From assembly GCF_900107745.1 (NCBI RefSeq), contig NZ_FNRO01000005.1, forward strand, positions 244,294 to 308,293: 64,000 nucleotides of DNA, written 5' to 3'. This document shows positions 55,044 through 63,959 of the stretch, in pieces (position 1 is the first letter of the stretch; every line of letters starts with the position of its first letter). The notes below the pieces were generated by a model. The model searched no databases, was not told where the DNA came from, and saw only the letters and a list, made by a program, of their open reading frames with translations. Position numbers and translations under genes: made by a program. The stretch comes from Variovorax sp. YR216. Lineage in GTDB: Bacteria > Pseudomonadota > Gammaproteobacteria > Burkholderiales > Burkholderiaceae_C.

Positions 55044-56613
55044 CGGCGGCGGTCTGCACGCGTCGGCCGCGTTGCGCCAACAGCGTGGCCGCGACGACGA
55101 CCAGCGCAAGGGCCCACAACGGCCAGAGGCGGAAGCGCGAGACCCAGAACGCATAGGGCGTGATGCCCGTACGGCCTTCGACTTCGGCTTCGAGGACGCC
55201 GCGCGTGAGCCGCGGCAGCTCGTGCGTCACGCGGCCGCGGTGGTCGATGACTGCAGTGGCGCCGGTGTTCGTCGCGCGCACCATCGGACGCTGGAATTCG
55301 AGCGCGCGCATGCGCGAGATCGCGAGATGCTGGTCGATCGCGATCGAATCGCCGAACCACGCGATATTGCTCACGTTGAGCAGGATCGTGGGCGCGTCGG
55401 CCTCGTTGCGGAAATTCGCGCCGATCTCATCGCCGAAGAGATCTTCATAGCAGATGTTCGGCGCGATGCGCTGGCCCTGCCAGGCGAATGGTGCCTGCGC
55501 GAGGCCGCCGCTGTTGAAGTCGCCGAGCGGGATGTTCATCATCTCCGTGAACCAGCGGAACAGCCCCGGGATGAATTCGCCGAAGGGCACGAGGTGGTGC
55601 TTTTCGTATCGATAGGTCTGCGACTCGCCAGGGCGGAAGCCGACCACCGCGTTGCTGTAGCCGTTGCGGTCGCCGAGCGGCAGGCCGACGATCGCGGCCT
55701 GGTTGCCGCTCGCGTAGCGCGCCGCGATGGCTTCGAGGTAGCCGGGCGGCAACTGCGATGGCAGCAGCGGCAATGCGGTTTCCGGCGTGATGACCAGCGG
55801 CGCTGCGGCGGTGTGGAGCTGTTCGCCGTACCAGCGCAGCGCGGTCGCGATGCCACCGCCAGGGATGAACTTTTCGTCCTGGGGGATGTTGCCCTGCAGG
55901 AGGGCGATGCGAAGCTGGCCGTGCGAGCGCGCGGCGTCGTCAACGGGTGTGCCGCGGATAGCGCCAAGCAGCGCCGGCACGCACAGCAGGATCAGCGCGA
56001 GCCCTGCGTTGATCGCAACCGGGCGGCTGCGAGCACGCCGCAAGGCGATGGCCACGAGCGCCGCGATGGCAGCCGAGATGGCACCAATGCCGTACACCCC
56101 GATCCACGGCGCGTAGACGGCCAGCGGACCATCGACGTGCGCATAGCCGCCGGCGCCCCATGGAAAGCCGGTGAACCAGCTTCCGCGCACGAGCTCCGCC
56201 AGGGTCCACAACGCAGCGAAGAACGCAGCCGAGCCCACAGGACTGGAAGGCGCAAAGGCGACGTAGAGGCCGCACGCCACGACGTAGTAAAGCGCGAGTG
56301 CCGCCGACAAGGCGAATACGGCAATCGCGGCAAGCGGCGCGGGCAGGCCGCCATAGGTGTGCATCGAGATGAAGAGCCACCAGAAGGTGCCGCACAGCCA
56401 GGTGGTCGTGAAGATCCATCCCTGGAACGCACCGCAGCGCCACGCGCCGGCGCGGCCGTCGGCATTGCGCAATCCGTCGAGCAGCCAGACGAGCGCCGCG
56501 AGCGAGAGCAGCTGGAGCCACCACTGCGGCTGGCCGTTCCATGGCGCGGCAATGGAAGCCGCCTGGGCGAGCCCCGCAAGCCCGAAGCCCAGGGCGCGAA
56601 CCAGCGCGTTCAA
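55033..56613 (-). CDS. lnt: Apolipoprotein N-acyltransferase
   Basis: A 526-residue inner-membrane enzyme that N-acylates the lipidated cysteine of lipoproteins, completing their maturation. N-terminal membrane helices are followed by a carbon-nitrogen hydrolase domain with the triad Glu278 (TPETALP), Lys338 (EKHHLVPFGE) and Cys388 (NICYEDLFG). Length is normal. The start overlaps the corC stop (ATGA), as is common for corC-lnt. Confidence 0.97.
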   Translation of the reverse strand: MNALVRALGFGLAGLAQAASIAAPWNGQPQWWLQLLSLAALVWLLDGLRNADGRAGAWRCGAFQGWIFTTTWLCGTFWWLFISMHTYGGLPAPLAAIAVFALSAALALYYVVACGLYVAFAPSSPVGSAAFFAALWTLAELVRGSWFTGFPWGAGGYAHVDGPLAVYAPWIGVYGIGAISAAIAALVAIALRRARSRPVAINAGLALILLCVPALLGAIRGTPVDDAARSHGQLRIALLQGNIPQDEKFIPGGGIATALRWYGEQLHTAAAPLVITPETALPLLPSQLPPGYLEAIAARYASGNQAAIVGLPLGDRNGYSNAVVGFRPGESQTYRYEKHHLVPFGEFIPGLFRWFTEMMNIPLGDFNSGGLAQAPFAWQGQRIAPNICYEDLFGDEIGANFRNEADAPTILLNVSNIAWFGDSIAIDQHLAISRMRALEFQRPMVRATNTGATAVIDHRGRVTHELPRLTRGVLEAEVEGRTGITPYAFWVSRFRLWPLWALALVVVAATLLAQRGRRVQTAAVIG

Positions 56614-57488
56614 TCGGCGGCGTCGTCGCCGCGCGCCGGCGAGACCTTGAACCAGCGCACCGCGCCACCCTTGGTGTGCAGCACGACGAAATCGAAGCTG
56701 CCGAGCGCATAGTGCTCGCCGCGCTTGGGCACATGGCCCATCTCGTGCGCGATCAGTCCGCCGATGGTGTCGAAGTCTTCGCCGCGAGCCTGGTCGTCGA
56801 AATTGATGCCGAAGGCTTCGGCCACACGCTCGATCGGCGTGTCGCCCGCGACCCGATAGGTGTGGTCGGCGAGGCCGAAGATGTCGCCCTCGTCCTCGGG
56901 AATGTCGAACTCGTCCTCGATCTCGCCGACGATCTGCTCGAGCACATCCTCGATGGTGATCAGGCCTGCCACCCGGCCGAACTCGTCGATGACCACCGCG
57001 AGGTGATTGCGATTGCCGCGGAATTCGCGAAGCAGGTCGTTGAGCCCCTTGCTTTCGGGCACGAAGGTGGCGGGGCGCAGCAGCGCGCGGATGTTCAGGC
57101 CCGGCGCGCGTTGCAGCTTGAGGAGATCCTTCGCCAGAAGGATGCCGATGATGTTTTCCTTCTCGCCCTCGTAGACCGGGAAGCGCGAGTGCGCCGTGTC
57201 GATGACCAGGTTCAGCAGCGTGTCGTACGGCGCGTCGATGTTGACGAGGTCCATGCGCGGCGCCGCCACCATCACGTCCCCGGCCGTCATGTCGGCCATG
57301 CGAAGCACGCCCTCGAGCATCACGCGCGATTCGGCGCCGATGACTTCATTGTCCTCGGCGTCGGCGAGCGTTTCGATCAGCTCGTCGCGCGAATCCGGGC
57401 CAGGGTTGATGAATTCCGCGAGCTTCTGGAAAAAGCTGCGCTTGTCTTCGCGTTCGGCGGGCGCGCGTTCAGGGTGAGGTTCAGCCAC
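56610..57488 (-). CDS. corC: CorC/HlyC-family transporter-associated protein
   Basis: A 292-residue cytoplasmic protein of the CorC family, linked to magnesium and cobalt efflux. Two CBS domains span about residues 70-195 (VMVAAPRMDLVNIDAPYDTLLNLVIDTAHSRFPVYEG; GRVAGLITIEDVLEQIVGEIEDEFD) and a CorC_HlyC domain follows. I place the start at the GTG at 57488, where the sequence becomes like homologues (AEPHPER...EDKRSFFQKLAEF); no good ribosome site is seen, so this is uncertain. Confidence 0.93.
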   Translation of the reverse strand: MAEPHPERAPAEREDKRSFFQKLAEFINPGPDSRDELIETLADAEDNEVIGAESRVMLEGVLRMADMTAGDVMVAAPRMDLVNIDAPYDTLLNLVIDTAHSRFPVYEGEKENIIGILLAKDLLKLQRAPGLNIRALLRPATFVPESKGLNDLLREFRGNRNHLAVVIDEFGRVAGLITIEDVLEQIVGEIEDEFDIPEDEGDIFGLADHTYRVAGDTPIERVAEAFGINFDDQARGEDFDTIGGLIAHEMGHVPKRGEHYALGSFDFVVLHTKGGAVRWFKVSPARGDDAAD

Positions 57489-57619
57489 TGCAGGAGGGCG
57501 GAGTTGGGGAATGACAAGGATACACCCCCAGCCTCGCCCACTGCGTGTGGCTCGGGCCGGACTCCTAGACGGCGCAACGCGCCCGTCCGTTCGTGGGCTG
57601 CCGTGGAACCGGCTCGGCC

Positions 57620-57690
57620 GGGCCACCGGCAGCGCCCCCGGTAGGGGGTTGGCGGCTACACGAAGTGAGCAAGCCTGGGGGCGAGCAAAT
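57620..57690. repeat. Comamonadaceae-type intergenic repeat
   Basis: The stretch CCCCCGGTAGGGGGTTGGCGG, interrupted here for length, followed by CACGAAGTGAGCAAGCCTGGGGGCG looks like a repeat that I associate with intergenic regions of this family. It lies between the GNAT gene and corC. There is only one copy in this window. Confidence 0.4.
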
Positions 57691-58416
57691 TCACTGCGCG
57701 GATCGCTCGCGCGCGGCCCGCACGCCGCTGCGAATGTCCTGCAGCTCGGCCAGGAAGGCCCAGAACTGCTTGGCGCGCGTCTTGAGCTGGTAGTCGACCT
57801 GCGCGTAATGCTGCAGGGCGATTTCGCTCATCCGGCTGTCGAAGGTCGCTGCGGGCAGTTCGAGGTGGGCTTCGGATTCGGAGCCGCTGCGCACGACGGT
57901 CGCGCCTGCGTTGCGGGCGATCTTCAGCATCGCGGCGTTCTCGCTGAGCGCGTGGATGAACAGCATGCCGACGCCTTCGTTGCGCGCGACGACCACCGCT
58001 CGCTCGAAAAGGCGGGCGCCGTAGCCGCGACCGCGCGCGTGTTCAGCGACAGAAACACCGAACTCGGCGCAATCCTGCTCCTGGTCGGCAGGCGGGAAGG
58101 CCAGGTGAGCCATCGCGATCAGGTCGAGCCGCCGGTTGTAGATGCCGAACAATTCGTCGCGTTCGAAATCGAGCCCGTCGACATAGCGCTGGACCTGTTC
58201 GTCCGATGCCGCATAGCCGAACCGCAAGTAGCGGTCGTGGGGGGAAAGTGAAAGGAGGTGCTGAGCGATACGATCACGCTCGCGCGGCCCGATCGAGCGG
58301 ATCGGAACCATCACAGGGGCGGGCGCAGCCGCCCGCGGTTGCGCCTCAACCATCGGCGCCTTCAGGAACGAGCCGACGCCGAGTGAGGCTTTGAGGAGGG
58401 CCTTGGCGGTAAGCAT
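57691..58416 (-). CDS. GNAT-family N-acetyltransferase
   Basis: A 241-residue protein whose middle part is a GNAT domain: acetyl-CoA-binding signature VAEHARGRGYGARLFERAVVVARN and the conserved EFGVSV beta strand. The N-terminus has a 40-residue extension rich in Ala and Pro. The acceptor is unknown. A TTATAT box lies seven bases before the ATG and a TAGGGGAAAACCCT palindrome just upstream, so its promoter appears to be very close to the start. Confidence 0.87.
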   Translation of the reverse strand: MLTAKALLKASLGVGSFLKAPMVEAQPRAAAPAPVMVPIRSIGPRERDRIAQHLLSLSPHDRYLRFGYAASDEQVQRYVDGLDFERDELFGIYNRRLDLIAMAHLAFPPADQEQDCAEFGVSVAEHARGRGYGARLFERAVVVARNEGVGMLFIHALSENAAMLKIARNAGATVVRSGSESEAHLELPAATFDSRMSEIALQHYAQVDYQLKTRAKQFWAFLAELQDIRSGVRAARERSAQ

Positions 58417-58531
58417 GGCCCAAATATAAGGGTTTTCCCCTAGCCTTCAACTGCATGGGGTTGCTTTGGCGTCTCATGGGTGAACAAGTACCGGAGGTGA
58501 TCGAAAATGACGCCAATCTGTCTCGCCGGCG

Positions 58532-59005
58532 TTACACCGGAACAGCCGTGGTGGCCTTCACGCGGTCCAGCACGAAACTGGTCTTGCAGTCCTGCACGCT
58601 GGGGTGCTTGAGCAGTGTGTCCATGATGAAGCGGCTGTAGTGAGCCATGTCGGCGACGACGACGCGCAGGAGATAGTCCATCTCCCCCGTAAGGGCCGCG
58701 CATTCGACCACCTCGGGCCAAGTCTGCACGCTGGCCCGGAAGAGGTCCATCGGGTTTCTCTTGTGGCTCTCGGTGTTCTTTTCGAGGCGGACATTGAGGT
58801 AGGCGGTCAGGCCCAGGCCCACCGACTCGGGCTTCACGAGCGCCACGTAGCGGTCGATGACGCGGGATTCCTCCAGCCGCTTGACCCGCCGGAGTACCGC
58901 GCTCGCGGAGAGGCTGACCTGCTCGGCCAGTTGATCGTAAGTGGCGCGCCCGTCGGCCTGCAGGCTGCGCAGAATGTGTCGATCGATCTTGTCCAATGCG
59001 TCCAT
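58532..59005 (-). CDS. Lrp/AsnC-family regulator, likely of hppD
   Basis: A 157-residue Lrp-type regulator: winged helix-turn-helix (LDKIDRHILRSLQADGRATYDQLAEQVSLSASAVLRRVKRLEE) and a RAM ligand domain (ECAALTGEMDYLLRVVVADM). ATG 59005 matches the family start MDALDKID; the upstream in-frame ATG at 59032 adds nine unlike residues. It is divergent from hppD, and the TTGCA/TGCAA repeat (59016-59032) lies between them, as usual for Lrp regulators of aromatic amino acid degradation. Confidence 0.92.
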   Translation of the reverse strand: MDALDKIDRHILRSLQADGRATYDQLAEQVSLSASAVLRRVKRLEESRVIDRYVALVKPESVGLGLTAYLNVRLEKNTESHKRNPMDLFRASVQTWPEVVECAALTGEMDYLLRVVVADMAHYSRFIMDTLLKHPSVQDCKTSFVLDRVKATTAVPV

Positions 59006-59015
59006 GGACTGGATT

Positions 59016-59032
59016 TTGCAATTTTCCTGCAA
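59016..59032. promoter_or_regulatory. Inverted repeat, possible Lrp-type operator
   Basis: TTGCA and TGCAA are separated by ATTTTCC within the Lrp-hppD divergent region; another TTGCAA occurs near 59086. A/T-rich centre flanked by such arms suits Lrp binding. Confidence 0.45.
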
Positions 59033-59162
59033 GGATTGCTTGAGGCAGGCCCGACAACGCCGAAATCGTGATCGCCAGCGCTTTTACAGTTGCAAACGGA
59101 CGCCGCGGGCCGTGCGGCGTGAAACTGAAACCCATCCCGAACCCCACCCCGGAGACCGCGCC

Positions 59163-60290
59163 ATGAGCAGCACCGACACCACAGCCTTCACGCCTTGGGA
59201 CAACCCGATGGGCACCGATGGCTTCGAATTCATCGAGTACGCGGCACCGGACCCCGCCGCCATGGGCAAGGTCTTCGAACAGATGGGCTTCCGGCCCATC
59301 GCGAAGCACCGCCACAAGAATGTGCTGCTCTATCGCCAGGGGACGATCAACTTCATCATCAATTCGGAGCCGGATTCGTTCGCGCAGCGCTTCGCCCGCC
59401 AGCACGGCCCGAGCATCTGCGCGATCGCATTCCGCGTGCAGGACGCGAAAGCCGCCTACGAGCGCGCCATTTCACTGGGCGCCTGGGGCTTCGCACCCGG
59501 CGCCGGCCCTGGCGAGCTGAACATTCCGGCCATCAAGGGCATCGGCGACAGCCTGATCTATTTCGTCGATCGCTGGCGCGGCAAGAACGGTGCGCAGCCC
59601 GGCGACATCGGCAACATCGGCTTCTACGACGTGGACTTCGAAGCGCTGCCCGGCCTGACGGCGGTCGAAGCGCTCGCACCGGAAGGCCACGGGCTGACCT
59701 ACATCGACCACCTAACGCACAACGTGCATCGTGGCCGGCTCAAGGAGTGGGCGGACTTCTACGAGCGCCTGTTCAACTTCCGCGAGATCCGCTACTTCGA
59801 CATCGAAGGCCAGGTCACGGGTGTGAAGAGCAAGGCCATGACCAGTCCGTGCGGCAAGATCCGCATCCCGATCAACGAAGAGGGCAACGAGAAGGCCGGG
59901 CAGATTCAGGAGTACCTCGACAGCTATCGCGGCGAGGGCATCCAGCACATCGCGCTGGGTTCGCGCGACCTGCCGCATACGGTGGATGCGCTGCGCGCGT
60001 CCGGCGTCAAGCTTCTGGACACAATCGACACCTACTACGAGCTGGTGGACAAGCGCATTCCCGGTCACGGCGAGAACGTGGCGGCGCTGAAGAAGCGCAA
60101 GATCCTCGTCGACGGCAAGAAGGGTGCGCTGCTGCTGCAGATCTTCAGCGAGAACCAGCTCGGCCCGATCTTCTTCGAGTTCATCCAGCGCAAGGGCGAC
60201 GAGGGCTTCGGCGAAGGCAACTTCAAGGCGCTGTTCGAGAGCATCGAACTCGATCAGATGCGCCGCGGAGTGCTCGCCGCCGCACAATAG
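59163..60290 (+). CDS. hppD: 4-hydroxyphenylpyruvate dioxygenase
   Basis: A 375-residue non-heme iron dioxygenase that converts 4-hydroxyphenylpyruvate to homogentisate in tyrosine degradation. The iron ligands His183 (YIDHLTHNV), His262 (GIQHIAL) and Glu339 (IFFEFIQR) are present. Length is normal. ATG 59163 follows a GGAGA. It has a divergent Lrp regulator and is followed by a cyclohexadienyl-dehydratase-like gene, 29 bases downstream. hmgA and fumarylacetoacetase are not in the window. Confidence 0.97.
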   Translation: MSSTDTTAFTPWDNPMGTDGFEFIEYAAPDPAAMGKVFEQMGFRPIAKHRHKNVLLYRQGTINFIINSEPDSFAQRFARQHGPSICAIAFRVQDAKAAYERAISLGAWGFAPGAGPGELNIPAIKGIGDSLIYFVDRWRGKNGAQPGDIGNIGFYDVDFEALPGLTAVEALAPEGHGLTYIDHLTHNVHRGRLKEWADFYERLFNFREIRYFDIEGQVTGVKSKAMTSPCGKIRIPINEEGNEKAGQIQEYLDSYRGEGIQHIALGSRDLPHTVDALRASGVKLLDTIDTYYELVDKRIPGHGENVAALKKRKILVDGKKGALLLQIFSENQLGPIFFEFIQRKGDEGFGEGNFKALFESIELDQMRRGVLAAAQ

Positions 60291-60319
60291 CGCTCCCTTT
60301 TCACTCACTGGAGCTTCGC

Positions 60320-61126
60320 ATGCGTCTGACGACTTCGCTTCGTTCATCCCTCTCGATGATGGCTGTGGCGTTGACGTTGGGCGGATGCGCGATGCCCGCG
60401 CAGCAGGGTGCGTCGACGACCGCTTCGCGGCTCGACGCAGTGCAGAAGTCCGGCGTGCTTCGAGTCTGTACGCCGGGCGACTACCGGCCGTTCAGCTTCC
60501 AGAAGACGGACGCGAGCTACGAAGGCATCGACGTCGACCTGATGACCGCGTTCAGCGGCAGCCTCGGCGCGAAACCTGAATGGATCAAGACGACCTGGGC
60601 CAACCTGTTGCCGGATCTTGCCGCGGGCAAGTGCGACATGGCCGTCGGCGGCGTTTCGGTGACCACCGACCGGCAGAAGCGCGCGTTCTTCAGCGCGCCC
60701 TACATGGTCAACGGCAAGACGCCGATCGCACGCTGCGCGGACGTGGCCAAGTATCAGACGGTCGAGCAGATCGACAAACCCGAGGTCCGGGTGATCTTCA
60801 ATCCCGGCGGCAGCAACGAGCGCTTTGCGCGCGCGAACTTCAAGCGCGCCAAGCTCACGGTGCATGGCGAGAACGTGACGATCTTCGACGAGATCCTCGC
60901 CAATCGCGCCGACGTCTTCGTCACCGAGTCGGCCGAAGCGATCACGCAGCAGAAGCTCAAGCCGGGCCTCTGCGCGATCAATCCCGACAAGCCGCTGCAG
61001 TATGGCGAGATGGCCTGGATGCTGCCGCGCGACGACGTGGCCTTCAAGGCGTATGTCGACCAATGGCTGCACTTGTCGCAGGCGAGCGGCGACTTCCAGC
61101 GCACGATGGATCGCTGGCTCAAGTAA
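60320..61126 (+). CDS. Lipoprotein like cyclohexadienyl dehydratase / amino-acid binding protein
   Basis: A 268-residue lipoprotein (lipobox LGGC, Cys23) with the type II binding-protein fold. It is most like periplasmic cyclohexadienyl dehydratase (PheC/CDT), the enzyme derived from such proteins that turns prephenate or arogenate into phenylpyruvate or phenylalanine. From memory, PGDYRPFSF, TWANLLPDLA, NPGGSNERFARANFK and NVTIFDEI closely match. The proton-donor glutamate of CDT corresponds to the Glu in TESAEA here. It may be that enzyme or an aromatic-amino-acid binding protein. It is cotranscribed with hppD. Confidence 0.85.
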   Translation: MRLTTSLRSSLSMMAVALTLGGCAMPAQQGASTTASRLDAVQKSGVLRVCTPGDYRPFSFQKTDASYEGIDVDLMTAFSGSLGAKPEWIKTTWANLLPDLAAGKCDMAVGGVSVTTDRQKRAFFSAPYMVNGKTPIARCADVAKYQTVEQIDKPEVRVIFNPGGSNERFARANFKRAKLTVHGENVTIFDEILANRADVFVTESAEAITQQKLKPGLCAINPDKPLQYGEMAWMLPRDDVAFKAYVDQWLHLSQASGDFQRTMDRWLK

Positions 61127-61184
61127 CCCGTCGGCGGGACAGGCGGCGCGTTGTTGGCCGGCGGAGCAGTGGGGGCACCCTGAG

Positions 61185-62066
61185 TCAGTCGAGCAGCGCC
61201 AGGGTCTCGCGCCTGACGCGCTCGTCGAAGGCCATTTCCACATGCCCCTGGCCCACGACGGGGCGGTTGTCGGCGCCCGGCAGCGTGGCCACGGACGGAG
61301 GGAACACGATGTTGTCGCTGGTCGAATACCAGCAGGTGAAGGGCACTTGCCGCGCGCTGGTCTGTTCGCAATCGACCCTCTGAAGCCACTCACCGCCCAT
61401 CCGCATTTCCCGGCCGTTGACTGTGCGACCGAATCGCGCGAGCCATGTGCCACGGTGCGGTGTGGCAATCGTGACGATTCGGTGCACGCGCGCTCCATCG
61501 GCGTCGCGCAGCCATGCCCGGGCCGCAAGACCGCCCATGCTGTGGCAGATCAGGAGCGGCGGCCGCCCGGTCGCGGCGGTCACACGCGCGATGGCGTCGT
61601 CGACGATCCGGGCGTAGTTGTCGATGGAGCCGAACGGCGGCTCCAGATTGACTGCGACGAAGGTGCGTCCTATCGCGCGGAGTTCGCGCAACCAGGGATT
61701 CCAGAAGCCGCGGTTGCAGACGAAGCCGTGAATCAGGACCGCGCCGCGGCGATCGTCCGGCTGCAGCCGATCGGGAATCGACGCCCAACGAAAGGGCTGC
61801 TGCCAGCAGAAGACGCGCGGCGCAATCCGGCATTCGGCAAGCCAGGCGCTGACGTACTGCATGGCAGTGGCACGCTGAATCGGATCGTTCGCACCGACGC
61901 GGTAGCTGGCGATGAACTCGAATGCGAGGAACCCTGCATGGCCGAGAGACAGGACGCACAGTCCCGCGACCGCAATCGCCGGTGAGCGGAACCACCAGGC
62001 ACTCACCCAGAGGATGGCGACGACGAGTGACCCCAACACCAACCATCGCTGTAGTCGCGCAATCAT
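61185..62066 (-). CDS. Lipase-like alpha/beta hydrolase with membrane anchor
   Basis: A 293-residue protein with two N-terminal membrane helices (WLVLGSLVVAILWVSAWWF; IAVAGLCVLSLGHAGFLAFEF) and a hydrolase domain with HGF oxyanion loop (VLIHGFVCN), nucleophile elbow CHSMGG, and histidine in GQGHVEMAF. The pattern resembles triacylglycerol-lipase-like proteins of the LipA/EstA type. It is divergent from fadD (104 bases), which may use the fatty acids released. Confidence 0.88.
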   Translation of the reverse strand: MIARLQRWLVLGSLVVAILWVSAWWFRSPAIAVAGLCVLSLGHAGFLAFEFIASYRVGANDPIQRATAMQYVSAWLAECRIAPRVFCWQQPFRWASIPDRLQPDDRRGAVLIHGFVCNRGFWNPWLRELRAIGRTFVAVNLEPPFGSIDNYARIVDDAIARVTAATGRPPLLICHSMGGLAARAWLRDADGARVHRIVTIATPHRGTWLARFGRTVNGREMRMGGEWLQRVDCEQTSARQVPFTCWYSTSDNIVFPPSVATLPGADNRPVVGQGHVEMAFDERVRRETLALLD

Positions 62067-62170
62067 GGGCGCAACTATCGCATGGGCGGCCCGGGCGCCT
62101 GGTTCCCTAGGACAAGCCCCGAGGGCGCAAGGAGGCACTCGCTTCGACAATCCGCGCCAAAGGAGACCAC

Positions 62171-63862
62171 ATGCAGGACGCTGCACGACTGAACTATCCG
62201 CCCGGTATTCCGCACGAAGTGCACCCCGAGCAGTACCGCAATCTTGGACAGCTCTTCGGCGAGTCGTTCACGCGCTATGCGACGCGGCCTTTCTCGGTGT
62301 GCATGGAGAGGTGGATGTCCTATGGGGAGCTCGACACATTGTCGCAATCCATGGGCGCATGGCTTCAGACGCGCGGTCTCGAGCCCGGTGCACGCGTGGC
62401 CATCATGCTTCCGAACATCCCGCAGTTTCCAGTGACGATGTGCGGCGTCTTGCGTGCAGGGCTCACGTGCGTCAATGTCAATCCGCTGTACACCGCGCGC
62501 GAACTGGAGCATCAGCTCAAGGATTCGGGCGCGACAGCCATCGTGATCCTCGAGAACTTCGCAGCGACGCTCGAACAGGTCATCGATCGGACCGCGATCC
62601 AGCATGTTGTCATCGCGTCGATGGGCGATCTTCTGGGTGGCGTCTATGGCGCCTGGATCACATTGGCCGTCCGGCATCTCGCCAAGATGGTGCCGGCGTA
62701 CAAGTTGCCACTAGACAAGGGCCGAACGGTCACGCCATTCGCCAAAGCGATCGAAGAAGGCCGCGGACGCCCGCTGGCCGCAGACCCGAGTACGCTCGAC
62801 TCGATCGCGTTCCTGCAATACACGGGCGGCACCACAGGGCTCTCCAAAGGCGCAGTGCTCACGCACCGGAACATCGTTGCGGCGACACTCCAGGCGGAGG
62901 CCTGGTTCACACCGGCGCTAGCGCGCGCGGGGGATCTCTCGAAGGTCAACAGCATCGCCGCGCTGCCGCTGTATCACATCTTTGCGCTGACGCTTTGCCT
63001 GCTGGCGATCCGGCAGGGCTCGCATCTCACGCTGATTCCCAATCCACGCGATTTCGACAAGTTCATCGACGTGCTCAAGCGACGCCCCTTCCACATGCTG
63101 CCGGCGGTCAACACCTTGTTCAACGCCTTGCTGGTGCATCCAGAGTTCAAGACGGTCGATTTTTCATCGCTCTTCGTTTCGCAGGCCGGCGGCATGGCGG
63201 CGTCGGAAGGCACCGCCCGCAAGTGGTTCGAAGTTACCGGGTGCCCGATGATCGAGGGCTGGGGCATGAGTGAGACCTGCGCGATCGGGACCAACAACCC
63301 GGTTTCGAACTTCAAATTCACTGGGACGATCGGGCTGCCGTTGCCGGGGATCGAGATCGCGATCAAGGATGACGAAGGATGCTCACTGCCGCCGGGCGAA
63401 GCCGGGGAGCTTTGCATCAAGGGACCGAACGTCATGGCTGGCTACTACAACCAGCCGGCAGAGACCGCGGCAGCATTCACAGCCGATGGCTTCATGCGTA
63501 CGGGGGATATCGCGGTGATGCAGCCGGACGGCTATAGCCGCATCGTGGATCGGAAGAAGGACATGATTCTGGTCAGCGGCTTCAACGTCTTTCCCAACGA
63601 ACTCGAGAACGTGATCTCCCTATGTCCGGGCGTGGTCGAATGCGCCGCAGTTGGCGTGGCCGATGAAAAGCAGGGCGAGGCTATCACGGTGTTCGTGGTT
63701 CGAAAAGACGCCTCGGTGACGGAAGAGGTAGTCATGCGCTATTGCCATGACCAACTGACTGGCTATAAGCGCCCAAAACACATCGAGTTTCGGGATTCGC
63801 TGCCGAAGACGAATGTCGGGAAGATTCTGCGCAGGGAACTGCGAGCGCCGGCGAGCCATTGA
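62171..63862 (+). CDS. fadD: Long-chain acyl-CoA synthetase
   Basis: A 563-residue AMP-forming ligase that activates fatty acids with CoA. The P-loop YTGGTTGLSKGA, the GWGMSET and GEAGELCIKGPNVMAGY segments, the TGD in MRTGDIAVMQ and the closing lysine in TNVGKILRRELR are all present. Length is normal. It follows a GGAGA ribosome site and ends 54 bases before the terminator of the convergent rRNA operon. Confidence 0.96.
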   Translation: MQDAARLNYPPGIPHEVHPEQYRNLGQLFGESFTRYATRPFSVCMERWMSYGELDTLSQSMGAWLQTRGLEPGARVAIMLPNIPQFPVTMCGVLRAGLTCVNVNPLYTARELEHQLKDSGATAIVILENFAATLEQVIDRTAIQHVVIASMGDLLGGVYGAWITLAVRHLAKMVPAYKLPLDKGRTVTPFAKAIEEGRGRPLAADPSTLDSIAFLQYTGGTTGLSKGAVLTHRNIVAATLQAEAWFTPALARAGDLSKVNSIAALPLYHIFALTLCLLAIRQGSHLTLIPNPRDFDKFIDVLKRRPFHMLPAVNTLFNALLVHPEFKTVDFSSLFVSQAGGMAASEGTARKWFEVTGCPMIEGWGMSETCAIGTNNPVSNFKFTGTIGLPLPGIEIAIKDDEGCSLPPGEAGELCIKGPNVMAGYYNQPAETAAAFTADGFMRTGDIAVMQPDGYSRIVDRKKDMILVSGFNVFPNELENVISLCPGVVECAAVGVADEKQGEAITVFVVRKDASVTEEVVMRYCHDQLTGYKRPKHIEFRDSLPKTNVGKILRRELRAPASH

Positions 63863-63915
63863 ATCGAGAAAAAGGGGGCGGGCCGCCGCCATACTCGAAA
63901 AGCTGCGCAAAAAGC

Positions 63916-63947
63916 AAAAAGCCCAGCCTTGTGGGGCTGGGCTTTTT
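63916..63947. terminator. Bidirectional terminator between fadD and the rRNA operon
   Basis: GCCCAGCC and GGCTGGGC close on TTGTGG, with AAAAA on the left and TTTTT on the right. It can stop fadD on the plus strand and the rRNA operon on the minus strand; the 5S gene ends 13 bases away. Confidence 0.9.
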
Positions 63948-63959
63948 GGGGCTGTAAGA

